Of a stretch of DNA of 64,000 bases, positions 50,492-59,510 are shown in pieces (the first letter of the stretch is position 1; every line of letters begins with the position of its first letter). Origin of the DNA: Thermocaproicibacter sp036844765 (GTDB lineage: Bacteria; Bacillota; Clostridia; Oscillospirales; Acutalibacteraceae). The notes under the pieces were generated by a model, which worked only from the letters and a program-made list of their open reading frames with translations, was not told the DNA's origin and did no database searches. The stretch lies in contig DAIUFE010000001.1 in NCBI GenBank assembly GCA_036844765.1, forward strand, positions 1 through 64,000. Reading direction: 5' to 3'. Position numbers and translations under genes: made by a program.

Positions 50492-52528
50492 ATGGCAGCG
50501 GAAAACACTTTCGGCGGGGATCACCGCCCCGCGGCGCCGGACCGGCGCGTCGCTTACCAGGACTGCGCCGCCGAGCTGGCCGGCGATCGTCTGACGGTGA
50601 GAAATTCCAAAATCGAGCGGACCTGGCGGATCGCGGCCGGCGGGCCGGTCCCGCTTTCCGTTAAGGACGGGGAGTCCGGAGAGATCCTGACGCTGCCCGA
50701 AACGGAAGACCTGTGCCCGGCCGTGACCGGGGCGGACGAAAAGCCGGCGCTTTCGCTGGAGGGCGCGCAGGACGACGACTGCGGCTTCGCCCCGCCGCAT
50801 CTGCTCGCCCGGCTCACGCTCGCCCGCCGGAAATTCGCCCTGCGGTACGAGTTCGCCGTGTATCCGGGAAAGCCCGTGATCCGCACGCGCATCTCGATCC
50901 GCGGGGCGTCGGATACGCCGCTGAAGAGCTGCGCGCTGCTCGACGCGCTGACGCTGAGGGAAAAGCACTGCGAGTGGAGGAACGTCTCCCTGCGGGCGGT
51001 CACCGATTTTCACAACAACCTGGTCCGGACCGAAACGGGGCTGTTCTACCGGAACGAGACCGACCGGCTCTCCGGGAATATCCTGCGCGTCCACAGGACC
51101 CTGCAGAACGACGGGATCATCCTGATCAAAGAGGCGCCGGCCGACGAAGAGCAGGTGCGGTATATCGGCTACGATTTTACGGTGGCCTCCGACCGGATCG
51201 CCGTTTCCTCGGCCGGGTTCCTGGTCTCCGACCTCAAGGAAGAGGAATGGGTCTCACTCTACGGGACGGCCCTGTGCCGGTACCGGGGCGGGGACGAAGC
51301 CTTCTATCGGGCGCTGCGGGAATACCACGAGGCGAGGCACGCCTTCCGGCCGGAATTCGACGGAGCCGTGACCAGCAATACCTGGGGCGACGATTCGGGC
51401 GGCCGGAAGATCGGGGAAGACTTTCTGCAAAAGGATCTGGACGCCGCGCACGAATGCGGGGTGACCCGGTACCAGATCGACGCCGGCTGGGACACCGGCG
51501 AGACCGACGGAACCGGCAGAAGCCTGTGGAAGATCAATTCCTCCGCGCTGCCGCACGGGCTGGAGCGCCTCCGCGCGAAGGCGGAGCGCTACGGCATGAA
51601 GCTGGGCCTCTGGTTCGTCCCTTATACCGAGGGCGGGAACCAGTACGGCTGCTACCGCGAGGACGCGCAGACCCTGATCGGCCTGCACCGGGACCACGGC
51701 GCCGATTTCTTCAAGCTGGACGGTTTCAAGCTGACGGATTACACCTCCACCTGCCGCTTTGAGAAGATGATGAGGCTCGTGCTCGAAGGCACGGGGAACT
51801 CCGTCTTTTTCAACGTCGATATCACCAACTGGCCGCGGACCGGCTTTCTCGGGGCCGCGCAGTACGGCAACCTGTTCTTCGAGAACCGCTATACCGACCG
51901 CCTCAGTTATTACCCGCACGCCACGCTGCGGAACGTCTGGATGCTCTCGCGCTATCTGCCCGCTTACCGCCTTCAGGCGGAATTCCTGAACGTGGCCCGG
52001 AACGCGGAAAAATACGAGGCCGAGGAGCCGGGGGACGCGCTGGCGCCTTCCCGCTGCGGGCAGGTCTACGCGCTTGCCGGCATGCTGTTCGCCAGCCCGC
52101 TGGTTTGGATGGAACCGAGCTCGCTGGGCGCCGGGGAGAGGAGCGGGCTCAAGGAGCTGCTGAACGCCGCGGCCGCCGCCCGCAGCGGCGCGCTGCGCTC
52201 CCCGGTCCTGCCGATCGGCGAAGCGCCGAACGGCGCGCATTTCACGGGGTTCCAGGCGGCGGAAAGCGCCGGAAGCGGCTGGCTGCTCTTTTTGCGGGAG
52301 GCCTGCCCCGGTTCCGCCTTCCGGTACGGTCTGTACGGGGGGGCCGGCAAAGGATTCCGATTCACGCGGATCGTCTCCAACTGCGGGGATCGCGTTTGGG
52401 CCGAACGGGAGGCGGAGGTCACCGTTTCGCTGGACCGCAGATTCGGCTTTGCGGTTTATCGGTATGAAAAAAAGGAACCGGGACCTGTTGACAACGAAGT
52501 CCGCCCCTGTTATACTGGGAAAAATTAA
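50492..52528 (+). CDS. GH36-type alpha-galactosidase
   Basis: 678 residues from ATG 50492, preceded by TGGAGG, which an upstream in-frame ATG at 50480 overlaps. No signal peptide. The N-terminal 270 residues are a beta-supersandwich; the catalytic TIM barrel follows with YQIDAGWDTGE, LGLWFVPYTEGG and the nucleophile region HGADFFKLDGFKL (Asp410). Expected role: hydrolysis of alpha-galactosides such as raffinose-type sugars or galactosylated glycans after import. Sequence divergence from classical GH36 leaves open alpha-N-acetylgalactosaminidase or another clan-D activity. A consensus promoter and then a terminator overlap and follow its 3' end. Confidence 0.8.
   Translation: MAAENTFGGDHRPAAPDRRVAYQDCAAELAGDRLTVRNSKIERTWRIAAGGPVPLSVKDGESGEILTLPETEDLCPAVTGADEKPALSLEGAQDDDCGFAPPHLLARLTLARRKFALRYEFAVYPGKPVIRTRISIRGASDTPLKSCALLDALTLREKHCEWRNVSLRAVTDFHNNLVRTETGLFYRNETDRLSGNILRVHRTLQNDGIILIKEAPADEEQVRYIGYDFTVASDRIAVSSAGFLVSDLKEEEWVSLYGTALCRYRGGDEAFYRALREYHEARHAFRPEFDGAVTSNTWGDDSGGRKIGEDFLQKDLDAAHECGVTRYQIDAGWDTGETDGTGRSLWKINSSALPHGLERLRAKAERYGMKLGLWFVPYTEGGNQYGCYREDAQTLIGLHRDHGADFFKLDGFKLTDYTSTCRFEKMMRLVLEGTGNSVFFNVDITNWPRTGFLGAAQYGNLFFENRYTDRLSYYPHATLRNVWMLSRYLPAYRLQAEFLNVARNAEKYEAEEPGDALAPSRCGQVYALAGMLFASPLVWMEPSSLGAGERSGLKELLNAAAAARSGALRSPVLPIGEAPNGAHFTGFQAAESAGSGWLLFLREACPGSAFRYGLYGGAGKGFRFTRIVSNCGDRVWAEREAEVTVSLDRRFGFAVYRYEKKEPGPVDNEVRPCYTGKN
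52488..52516 (+). promoter_or_regulatory. consensus promoter inside the 3' end of the GH36 gene
   Basis: TTGACA (52488-52493), exactly 17 bp, TATACT (52511-52516). It is among the best-scoring promoters in the window by eye, yet only a terminator hairpin lies directly downstream. Confidence 0.6.
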
Positions 52529-52583
52529 AAATCCAAAGGACAAGGAAGCCCTCTCGATCCAAAGGGAAGGCTTCCTCTTTTTT
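52523..52583 (+). ncRNA. candidate small RNA of about 60 nt
   Basis: A transcript from the promoter at 52488-52516 would start near 52523, run through an A-rich segment with AAAGGACAAGG and end at the hairpin 52543-52583. No open frame of note is contained. The alternative is that the promoter is fortuitous and the hairpin simply ends the GH36 message. Confidence 0.3.
52543..52583 (+). terminator. Rho-independent terminator after the GH36 gene
   Basis: AGGAAGCC and GGCTTCCT form an 8-bp stem with an 18-nt loop, followed by C and six T. Confidence 0.8.
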
Positions 52584-52701
52584 GCGCCGAAAAGGCGGCG
52601 GAGGCATCCGGAAGCGGGGGATGGAACGGCGTTTCAGCCCTGTTTTCGACCTATATTTTCCATTTTTATAATTATTGAAAGTAAAGTTCTGAAAATGATA
52701 G

Positions 52702-52731
52702 TTTACTCGGCGGGGCTCGTGCGTGTATAAT
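52702..52731 (+). promoter_or_regulatory. putative promoter of the second importer operon
   Basis: TTTACT (52702-52707), an 18-bp spacer and TATAAT (52726-52731). The -35 is one arm of an imperfect inverted repeat AGTAAAGT/AGTTTACT (52683-52707), a possible regulator site. Confidence 0.55.
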
Positions 52732-52816
52732 ATCCTTACAAAAGTACCGTCATAGTGCACAAAACAACCTATAAAGTCATAAATAGTAATATAAATAATT
52801 GTGAGGGAATGAGCCT

Positions 52817-53770
52817 ATGGATATGACCAAGAACCTTACCGGGAGCGCAGATGTGCCAAGACGGTCAAAAAAATGGAAGCTTGTGCGGAAGAACTGGCAG
52901 CTTTATCTGTTCGTTCTTCCCGCCTTCCTCGCCTTCGCGCTTTTTTCCTACGCGCCGATGTACGGGGTCCAGATCGCTTTCAAGGAGTATAATCCCGGTC
53001 TCGGTATCTGGGGCAGCCCGTGGGCGCAGCCGTGGTACCGGTATTTCAAGCTGTTTTTCGATTCCGCATGGTTTACGACCACGCTGAAAAATACGCTGAC
53101 GCTGTCTTTCTACATGTTTATTCTGGGCAACATCCTTCCGCTTCTGCTGGCCCTGATGATCAACGAAGCGAAGCATATGGCCTTCAAAAAGACGGTGCAG
53201 ACCGTGACCTACATGCCGTATTTCATCTCGACGGTCGTCGTCGTCGGCATGATCAACCTGATGTTCGCGGATAAAGGCGTGGTCAACCAGCTGATCCAGC
53301 TGCTCGGCGGGACGCCGTTCCAGTTCCTCACGAGCGACGCGGCGTTCAAGCACCTCTACGTCTGGTCGGGCGTCTGGACGGGGACCGGCTACGGCTCCGT
53401 CATCTACTTCGCCGCCCTCTCCAACGTTTCGCCGGAGCTTCACGAGGCGGCCATCATCGACGGGGCGAACCGGTTTCAGCGGATCTACCATATCGATATC
53501 CCCGCGGTGATCCCGACGTTCGTGATCCTGCTGATCATGGGCGCGGGCTCGATCATGAACGTCAGCTACGAGAAGGTGCTGCTGATGCAGAACCCCACCA
53601 ACCTTTTGGTTTCGGAGGTCATCAACACCTACGTCTATAAGGTGGGGATCCTCCACACCCAGTACAGCCTGTCTTCCGCCGTGGGCCTGTTCAACAACGT
53701 GATCAACCTGATCCTCCTGCTGATCGTAAACAAAGTCGCCGGCAAAGTCGGCGAGACGTCGCTCTGGTAA
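52817..53770 (+). CDS. ABC transporter permease, LplB type
   Basis: 317 residues, six transmembrane helices after a basic N-terminus (RRSKKWKLVRKNWQLYLFVLP). FSYAPMYGVQIAFKEYNP is the hallmark of LplB/YteP permeases that carry complex oligosaccharides such as pectin fragments. EAA loop: ELHEAAIIDGANRFQRIYHI. First gene of a three-gene operon with YtcP-type permease and lipoprotein; no ATPase gene is present. Confidence 0.93.
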   Translation: MDMTKNLTGSADVPRRSKKWKLVRKNWQLYLFVLPAFLAFALFSYAPMYGVQIAFKEYNPGLGIWGSPWAQPWYRYFKLFFDSAWFTTTLKNTLTLSFYMFILGNILPLLLALMINEAKHMAFKKTVQTVTYMPYFISTVVVVGMINLMFADKGVVNQLIQLLGGTPFQFLTSDAAFKHLYVWSGVWTGTGYGSVIYFAALSNVSPELHEAAIIDGANRFQRIYHIDIPAVIPTFVILLIMGAGSIMNVSYEKVLLMQNPTNLLVSEVINTYVYKVGILHTQYSLSSAVGLFNNVINLILLLIVNKVAGKVGETSLW

Positions 53771-53787
53771 GGGGGAGGAAAACAACC

Positions 53788-54687
53788 GTGACGATCAAGG
53801 AAACAAAGGCCGATAAAATCTTCAGCGCGGTCAACGCGCTGGTGCTGATCCTCATTCTGGTTTTCTGCTTTTATCCGATCTGGTTCGTCCTGTGCGCCTC
53901 CATCAGCAACCCGACTCTCGTCAACAGCGGCAGGGTCGTGCTTTACCCGCAGGGGATCACGTGGGTGGGGTACCAGTCGCTGTTCCGCGAGCCGATGGTC
54001 GGCATCGGCTACCGCAACACGATCTTCTACACCGCCGCGGGCACGCTGATCAACCTGGCGGTGACGCTGCCGGCCGCCTACGCGCTTTCCCGGAAGGATT
54101 TCGTCGGCAGGAACGTCCTGACGGGGATCTTCCTCTTCACCATGTTTTTCAGCGGCGGCATGATCCCCAGCTACCTGGTCGTGCAGAAGCTGCACATGGT
54201 CAACACCATCTGGGCGATGCTGCTGCTGGGCGCGACAAGCATGTACAACATCATCCTGTGCCGCACTTTTTTCGCCAACAGCATCCCGGCCGAGCTGCAG
54301 GACGCCGCCGAAATCGACGGCTGCTCGAACTTCCAGCTTTTCACGCGGATCATCCTTCCGCTTTCCAAACCGATCATCGCGGTGATGACGCTGTTCTTCG
54401 CGATCTCGCACTGGAACTCCTACTTCACCGCGCTGCTGTATATCACGAACGACAACCTGAAGCCGCTGCAGCTCGTGCTGCAGAACATCCTTGTGCAGAG
54501 CGACGTGATGACCCAGATGATCGAATCCGGCCAGCTCGACGCCGGGCTGATGGAGGAATCCATGCGCATCAAGCAGCTGATCCGCTATTCCCTCATCGTG
54601 ACGGCCTCTCTGCCGGTCATGTGCCTGTATCCGCTGGTGCAGAAATACTTCGTCAAGGGCATCATGATCGGCGCGGTCAAGGGGTGA
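53788..54687 (+). CDS. ABC transporter permease, YtcP type
   Basis: 299 residues, six transmembrane helices. LVLILILVFCFYPIWFVLCASIS at the start and EAA loop ELQDAAEIDGCSNFQLFTRI are typical of YtcP/YesQ permeases that pair with LplB. The C-terminus VQKYFVKGIMIGAVKG is diagnostic. GGGGGAGG lies just before the GTG start codon. It begins 17 nt after the first permease. Confidence 0.93.
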   Translation: MTIKETKADKIFSAVNALVLILILVFCFYPIWFVLCASISNPTLVNSGRVVLYPQGITWVGYQSLFREPMVGIGYRNTIFYTAAGTLINLAVTLPAAYALSRKDFVGRNVLTGIFLFTMFFSGGMIPSYLVVQKLHMVNTIWAMLLLGATSMYNIILCRTFFANSIPAELQDAAEIDGCSNFQLFTRIILPLSKPIIAVMTLFFAISHWNSYFTALLYITNDNLKPLQLVLQNILVQSDVMTQMIESGQLDAGLMEESMRIKQLIRYSLIVTASLPVMCLYPLVQKYFVKGIMIGAVKG

Positions 54688-54751
54688 TCTTAACGCCGGG
54701 AGGCTTAAGATAAAGTTTCCGAACTTCCAAATTATCATTAAAGGAGGACGA

Positions 54752-56422
54752 ATGATGAAAAGATTCAAAAAAGCGGCCGCGTGGGCTCTCTGCGCGGTTC
54801 TGCTCGCCGGCATGTTCGCCGGATGTTCCAACAGCAACGGCGCGTCTCCGTCGTCGGGCGGCGGAACGGCTTCCACAGGGAGCGCGGAGCCCGGTTCCGG
54901 CGTGCCCGATTCCATGAATCCCGTGGGGCAGTTCCCGATCACGAAGGAAAAGATCACGGTGAAGGCCATGGCCGCCGTCAACAGCGAGATGGCGAAGGAC
55001 TGGAACTCGCTCGAGGTGTTCCAGAAGCTCGAAAAGCTCACGAATATCCACTGGGACTTCGACTACGTCGATGCCAAGACATTCCTGGATCAGCTCAGCA
55101 TCCGCATGGCGGGCGATGATTTCCCCGAGGTGTTCCTGATGGGCGGCATGACGAGCGACACGGAAGAGGCCTACGGTCCCTCCGGCAAGCTGCTGGACCT
55201 GACCGACCTGATCGCGAAATACGCGCCTCATCTGGCGAAGATCCGCGAGGAGAATCCGACCATCAAGCTGGGCACCACGGCTCTGGACGGGAAGATCTAC
55301 GGCCTGCCGTACTTCGCGGAATCCTCCGGCAACGTGCCCGTGCTGTCTTTCTTCGATGAGCAGTATATGAAGAACGTGGGGGTCGAAAAGGTCCCGGAGA
55401 CGACCGACGGGCTTTACGCCCTGCTGGAGGCCTTCCGCGACAAGGACCCCAACAAGAACGGCAAGAAGGACGACATTCCGTTCTCCTGCCAGGGCGTCGG
55501 CTATCTGCGGACCATCCTGCAGCCCGCGTTCCAGGGCTACACGGGCGGCAGCGCCGCCGGCGAATGGGATGTAGACGACAGCGGAAAGGTGATCTATCTG
55601 CCCGAGGAGAAGGGCTACAAGGAATACCTCGAATACTGCCACAAGATGTTCACCGACAAGCTGCTCGATTCCGAATTCCTGACCCAGACGGCGGACCAGG
55701 CGAAGGCGAAGGTTCAGTCCGGCATCGTCGGCTTCTACAATCAGACGCCGACCATCCTCGCGGGCACGGCCCTTGAGAAAGATAAGCAGATCTGCCTGCC
55801 GCCGCTGACCTCCCAGACGAACGACAAGAAAGTCGCTCAGGCCCCGAAATACCTCTCCACCACGAACGGCCTCATCACAAAGAACTGCAAGAACCCGGAG
55901 GCGGTCGTGAGCTGGTTCGACCTGTTCTACCGCAAGGAAGGCGAAGAGGTGGAGGGCTTCTGCGGCAAGACCTCCCTGCTCGGCTACGAAGGGGAGCAGT
56001 GGAAATACACGGATTCCTCCAAGACCAAGTATCAGTTCATCGACCCCGTCAAGAGCTACATCCAGCTCAACCAGACCGTCATGATCACGTTCGGCCTGCC
56101 GGCTTACATCAGCAACAAGGCCGTCCAGGTCGGCAACAAGCTGATGGAAGACAAACTGGAGGGCGGCGCGAAGAACCAGGCCCCGTATTATAAGGAAGCC
56201 TATCCGCTTTTCGTCCGCTACACGAAGGACGAATCCACGGAGGCGGCGCTGATCACAACCGACCTCGACAACTACCAGCTCATGATGGAGGGCAAATTCA
56301 TCAACGGGCAGGAGAGCCTCGACAACTTCGACGCTTTCCTTCAGAATCTGAAGAAATACCGCGTGGACGATCTGAAAAAGATCAAGCAGGCCGCCTACGA
56401 CCGGTATATCAAGAACAAGTAA
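54752..56422 (+). CDS. extracellular solute-binding lipoprotein of the LplB/YtcP importer
   Basis: 556 residues; AAAGGAGG precedes ATG-ATG. Signal peptide with lipobox MFAGC (Cys25) and a Ser/Gly-rich tether. The size and motifs (NIHWDFDYVDAKTFLDQLSIRMAGDDFPEVF; DKDPNKNGKKDDIPFS, a Ca-binding-like loop) fit the large LipO/YtcQ-type receptors of this transporter class. Gene order permease-permease-receptor is usual for it. The substrate is probably a long oligosaccharide; the GH36 neighbour suggests alpha-galactosyl units. Confidence 0.92.
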   Translation: MMKRFKKAAAWALCAVLLAGMFAGCSNSNGASPSSGGGTASTGSAEPGSGVPDSMNPVGQFPITKEKITVKAMAAVNSEMAKDWNSLEVFQKLEKLTNIHWDFDYVDAKTFLDQLSIRMAGDDFPEVFLMGGMTSDTEEAYGPSGKLLDLTDLIAKYAPHLAKIREENPTIKLGTTALDGKIYGLPYFAESSGNVPVLSFFDEQYMKNVGVEKVPETTDGLYALLEAFRDKDPNKNGKKDDIPFSCQGVGYLRTILQPAFQGYTGGSAAGEWDVDDSGKVIYLPEEKGYKEYLEYCHKMFTDKLLDSEFLTQTADQAKAKVQSGIVGFYNQTPTILAGTALEKDKQICLPPLTSQTNDKKVAQAPKYLSTTNGLITKNCKNPEAVVSWFDLFYRKEGEEVEGFCGKTSLLGYEGEQWKYTDSSKTKYQFIDPVKSYIQLNQTVMITFGLPAYISNKAVQVGNKLMEDKLEGGAKNQAPYYKEAYPLFVRYTKDESTEAALITTDLDNYQLMMEGKFINGQESLDNFDAFLQNLKKYRVDDLKKIKQAAYDRYIKNK

Positions 56423-56446
56423 TCTTTCCGGGAGCCAATGCAGGCG

Positions 56447-56490
56447 AAGCCCCCTGCCGCGCTGAGATCCATCCGCGGCAGGGGGCTTTT
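56447..56490. terminator. strong bidirectional terminator between importer and flippase genes
   Basis: AAGCCCCCTGCCGCG (56447-56461) and CGCGGCAGGGGGCTT (56474-56488) are exact complements over 15 bp, ending in TTTT on the forward strand. It lies between convergent genes. Confidence 0.85.
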
Positions 56491-56500
56491 CGTGCCCGCC

Positions 56501-57940
56501 TCAGTTTTCCGGCTCGTTCAGGATCCTCCACTGCTTCCCGATCGGGCGGAAGGCCAGCAGCCCGTAAACGGCGGCCCAAAGAGCGGCGAGAAGAGGGGCG
56601 CCGGCCGCGTGTATTCGCTGCAGGAACGAGACGGCCGCGGCGAGAGCCACGTTGAGAAGGGTGATCCGCAGCAGGGACCGCCACGGGAAAATCCGCCGGA
56701 ACGGGATCGAGATGCATTTGCAGGTGAAGACGAGCTGGATGAGATTGATCACGACGATGCAGATCAAAGTCGCCACGGCCGGCCCGACGAAGCCCCACAG
56801 GCGATAACAGAGGAAGCTGAGCCCGACGTTCAGGGCCAGGGACGCGACCGAACTGTAAAAGATGAAGCGGGTCCTGCCGATGCAGTTCAGGATCATGCCG
56901 AAATAGGTGGTGCGCAGAAGCGAAACCAGGCAGTAGACGCGGAACACCGCCGTACCGCCCGCGTATTTTTCGGAATACAGCAACACAATGATCTGCGGGG
57001 CGAACACAAAGAATAACGAAACGAAAAAACAGAATAGCAGATAGACCAGCCGGATCGTATGCCCCCAGAGCCGGACGGCGTCCCCGTAACGCCGCCGGTC
57101 GAGCAGCCGGACGATCCGCGGCATCAGCACCGCCGTCATTGCGGCGGAAATGATGGTGATCGGCATCTCCTGCGCGGCGTTCGTGAACACCGCGAGCTGC
57201 TCCGTGCTGAAATAGTTGGAGATGATCAGCTTGTCGAGCTGGATGCTGACGGTGCCCACGATGCCGGCCAGCCCGAGCGGAACGGAGAACCGGACGATGC
57301 TCCCGATCAGGGATCTGTCGATCCGGATCTGCAGCCCGCCGGAAAGCCGGCGGACGATCGCGTAGACCGCCAGCGCGCAGAGGGAATCGGCGGCGACGAA
57401 AAGCGCCATGTACTGGTGAAAGCTTAGATGAAACAGCCAGGCGGCCAGAATCACGGCCAGCAGAAGGACGCTGCTCGAGATGCGGAAAACCATCAGCCTG
57501 GAGGTCTTGTGATAAACTACGAGGATGTTGTCGACGGAGTTGATGATGATGTTCATCCACGGGAAAGCCGCGAGCACATAGGCGAGACCGGTGACGGCAG
57601 GGTTCCGGAAATAATCCGCGATCGCCGGGGCGAGGGCCGCGGCGGCCGCGCCGGCCAGAAGGCCCAGAAAGGTGTTCAGGGTATAGTAGGTGGAAAGAAA
57701 GCGGAGCCGGTACCCCGGGTCGGTGTCGCGGGAAAGGAAAAAGCTGCTGCATTCCGGCATTCCCATGCTGAACACGGTGAGGAACAGCGTGCCCGTCACC
57801 TGAATCTGGGAGTAGGTGCCGTATTCCGCAAGCGAAAGGATGCGGGAAAGGATCATCGACGTGATCAGCGTGATCCCATAGGTGATGCTTTTGGACAGCG
57901 TCAGCTTGGAGACGTCGGCGGCGATGGAAGTTTTGGCCAT
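56501..57940 (-). CDS. oligosaccharide flippase family protein (MOP/Wzx-like)
   Basis: 479 residues from ATG 57940, preceded by GGAGG; an earlier in-frame ATG overlaps that site. About 12-14 transmembrane helices. The N-terminus LTLSKSITYGITLITSMILSRILSLAEYGTY is typical of polysaccharide-biosynthesis flippases, which move lipid-linked glycans across the membrane. No glycosyltransferase or polymerase gene lies nearby, so its partner pathway is elsewhere. It is a single-gene unit. Confidence 0.87.
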   Translation of the reverse strand: MAKTSIAADVSKLTLSKSITYGITLITSMILSRILSLAEYGTYSQIQVTGTLFLTVFSMGMPECSSFFLSRDTDPGYRLRFLSTYYTLNTFLGLLAGAAAAALAPAIADYFRNPAVTGLAYVLAAFPWMNIIINSVDNILVVYHKTSRLMVFRISSSVLLLAVILAAWLFHLSFHQYMALFVAADSLCALAVYAIVRRLSGGLQIRIDRSLIGSIVRFSVPLGLAGIVGTVSIQLDKLIISNYFSTEQLAVFTNAAQEMPITIISAAMTAVLMPRIVRLLDRRRYGDAVRLWGHTIRLVYLLFCFFVSLFFVFAPQIIVLLYSEKYAGGTAVFRVYCLVSLLRTTYFGMILNCIGRTRFIFYSSVASLALNVGLSFLCYRLWGFVGPAVATLICIVVINLIQLVFTCKCISIPFRRIFPWRSLLRITLLNVALAAAVSFLQRIHAAGAPLLAALWAAVYGLLAFRPIGKQWRILNEPEN

Positions 57941-58210
57941 GCGGTCTTCCTCCATATGGATTCCAAAATCTTTCGGCGGATTCCGTGTTCCGCGCGGAAC
58001 CGAGCCTTCGTCCAGTATAGCCGTCCGCGGGCGGGAAGTCTCCGCGTATTCTTCGCTCATTCCATGCGTTTTCTGCAATCCTTGCCAGCAGAACGGCGGG
58101 AATTCCATAGCCGGCCGTAGACCCGTTTCAGTCTAACAGAAGTAGACTCCATTGTCAGCATGCATCTTTCGAGCGGCCGCATTTATTCATCAAAAAACGT
58201 GAAAAATCTA

Positions 58211-58240
58211 TTGACATTATTACTAATAATATAATATTAT
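58211..58240 (+). promoter_or_regulatory. promoter of the ferritin-like/VIT1 gene
   Basis: TTGACA (58211-58216), an 18-bp spacer and TATTAT (58235-58240) in very AT-rich DNA. It would give a leader of about 140 nt. TATAAT at 58358-58363 may be a second, leaderless-type start. Confidence 0.6.
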
Positions 58241-58287
58241 TAAATTTATTTTTATAAAATAAATAAAATTTAATTATTTTTGCCCTG

Positions 58288-58342
58288 CGGAGGGAAAGTT
58301 TGAACCGCGGGAGGGGGTAGAGTGAAGGAATGTTTCCCTCCG
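58288..58342 (+). promoter_or_regulatory. structured leader element, candidate riboswitch or protein site
   Basis: CGGAGGGAAA (58288-58297) and TTTCCCTCCG (58333-58342) are perfect complements enclosing 35 purine-rich nt, 43 bp before a metal-transporter start. A metal-sensing RNA is conceivable, but I do not recognise the conserved core of the yybP-ykoY or NiCo classes. Confidence 0.35.
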
Positions 58343-58384
58343 ACCGTAAAGTCGTGGTATAATGATGAAACGAAGGTGATTTTT

Positions 58385-59278
58385 ATGGAACAGGAGAAAC
58401 AGGGGTCGGTTTCGGAAGAAGACCTGCGCATGATGCGCGAGATGCAGCAGAACGAAGCGGACGAGTCGGAAATCTACCGCCGGATCGCGGCGCGCGCGAA
58501 AGACCAGAAGAACCGGGAGGTGCTCCTGCGCCTTTCGAGGGAAGAGAACACCCACGCCGCCGCGTGGCAGGCCCATACGGGGCTGCAGCTGCGGCCCCGC
58601 GCCGGGCGCGTCTTTTTCCGGATGCTGGTCGTAAGGCTGTTCGGCTTTACATTCGCGATCAAGCAGATGGAGAACGGCGAAGGGACCGCGCAGGAAAAAT
58701 ACGAGCGGCTCGCGCGGGACGTGCCGGAGGCGAAGCAGATCCAGCAGCAGGAAAAAGAGCACGAAAACGCGCTGATCGGCCTGCTGGACGAAGAGCGGCT
58801 GAGGTACGTCGGCTCCATGGTGCTGGGGCTCAACGACGCGCTGGTGGAAATGACCGGCACGCTGGCCGGCCTGACGCTCGCGATGCAGAACACGCGCCTG
58901 ATCGCGCTTTCCGGCCTGATCACCGGCATCTCCGCCACGCTTTCTATGGCGGCCTCGGAGTTTCTCTCCGCCAAAAGCGAGGGCCGCGCGGATGCGGCGA
59001 AATCGAGCGTCTATACCGGCGTCACCTATCTCGTCGCGGTTGCGCTGCTGATCCTGCCGTACCTGCTGTTCGCCCCGCGGTACTACCTGCCCGCGCTGGG
59101 CGTGATGCTGGGCATCGTGATCCTGATCCTGGTGGTGTTCAACTATTACATCGCGGTGGCGAAGGACATGTCCTTCGGAAAACGGTTCGGGCAGATGGCC
59201 TGCATCAGCCTCGGCGTCGCCGCGCTCTCGTTCCTGGCCGGCCTGTTCATGAAGAACGTGATGAACGTGAATCTGTGA
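58385..59278 (+). CDS. ferritin-like domain fused to VIT1-family Fe/Mn transporter
   Basis: 297 residues from ATG 58385, with GAAGGTGA upstream. Residues 1-130 are a helical ferritin/rubrerythrin-like domain with Glu/His ligands (MQQNEADESEIYRRIAARAK, LSREENTHAAAW, QQEKEHENALIG). Residues 135-297 are the VIT1/CCC1 membrane domain with about five helices (GSMVLGLNDALVEMTGTLAGL, SMAASEFLSAKSEGRAD). This fusion (MbfA-like) exports or stores Fe(II)/Mn(II) and uses the cytoplasmic domain as a metal sensor or collector. Single-gene unit. Confidence 0.88.
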   Translation: MEQEKQGSVSEEDLRMMREMQQNEADESEIYRRIAARAKDQKNREVLLRLSREENTHAAAWQAHTGLQLRPRAGRVFFRMLVVRLFGFTFAIKQMENGEGTAQEKYERLARDVPEAKQIQQQEKEHENALIGLLDEERLRYVGSMVLGLNDALVEMTGTLAGLTLAMQNTRLIALSGLITGISATLSMAASEFLSAKSEGRADAAKSSVYTGVTYLVAVALLILPYLLFAPRYYLPALGVMLGIVILILVVFNYYIAVAKDMSFGKRFGQMACISLGVAALSFLAGLFMKNVMNVNL

Positions 59279-59429
59279 GCGCGCTCCGAATCTTCACGGC
59301 GGACGTTCCTTTTTCTCTCTTATGAAGAAAGCCTCTGTGCGTCCTTCCGCCCGGCGTTGCCCAAACTGTTCAAAAAAAAGAGGGCTTCGGGCGGGAAATC
59401 ATCCATGATGGACCTATAATTCCGATCCG

Positions 59430-59454
59430 AAACATGGTATTATTTAACATGTTT
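59430..59454. promoter_or_regulatory. inverted repeat and -10-like element before the PHP gene
   Basis: AAACATG (59430-59436) and CATGTTT (59448-59454) flank TATTAT (59438-59443), 57 bp before the PHP gene. It looks like an operator over a -10 element; the -35 is not clear. The rest of the gap 59279-59510 shows nothing else. Confidence 0.35.
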
Positions 59455-59510
59455 TATGGGAAGCGAAGCGGAAGAACGGTTGAGGCGGACCTTGCGCGCA
59501 GGAGGGGAAC

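Larger units (their letters stand above)
57941..58384. other. 444-bp AT-rich intergenic region with leader of the VIT1 gene
   Basis: No gene is visible. The left part (57941-58140) is a former-coding-like GC stretch upstream of the flippase; 58190-58280 is extremely AT-rich. It contains a promoter at 58211-58240, a 10-bp stem at 58288-58342 and a second TATAAT at 58358-58363, all oriented toward the VIT1 gene. Confidence 0.6.
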
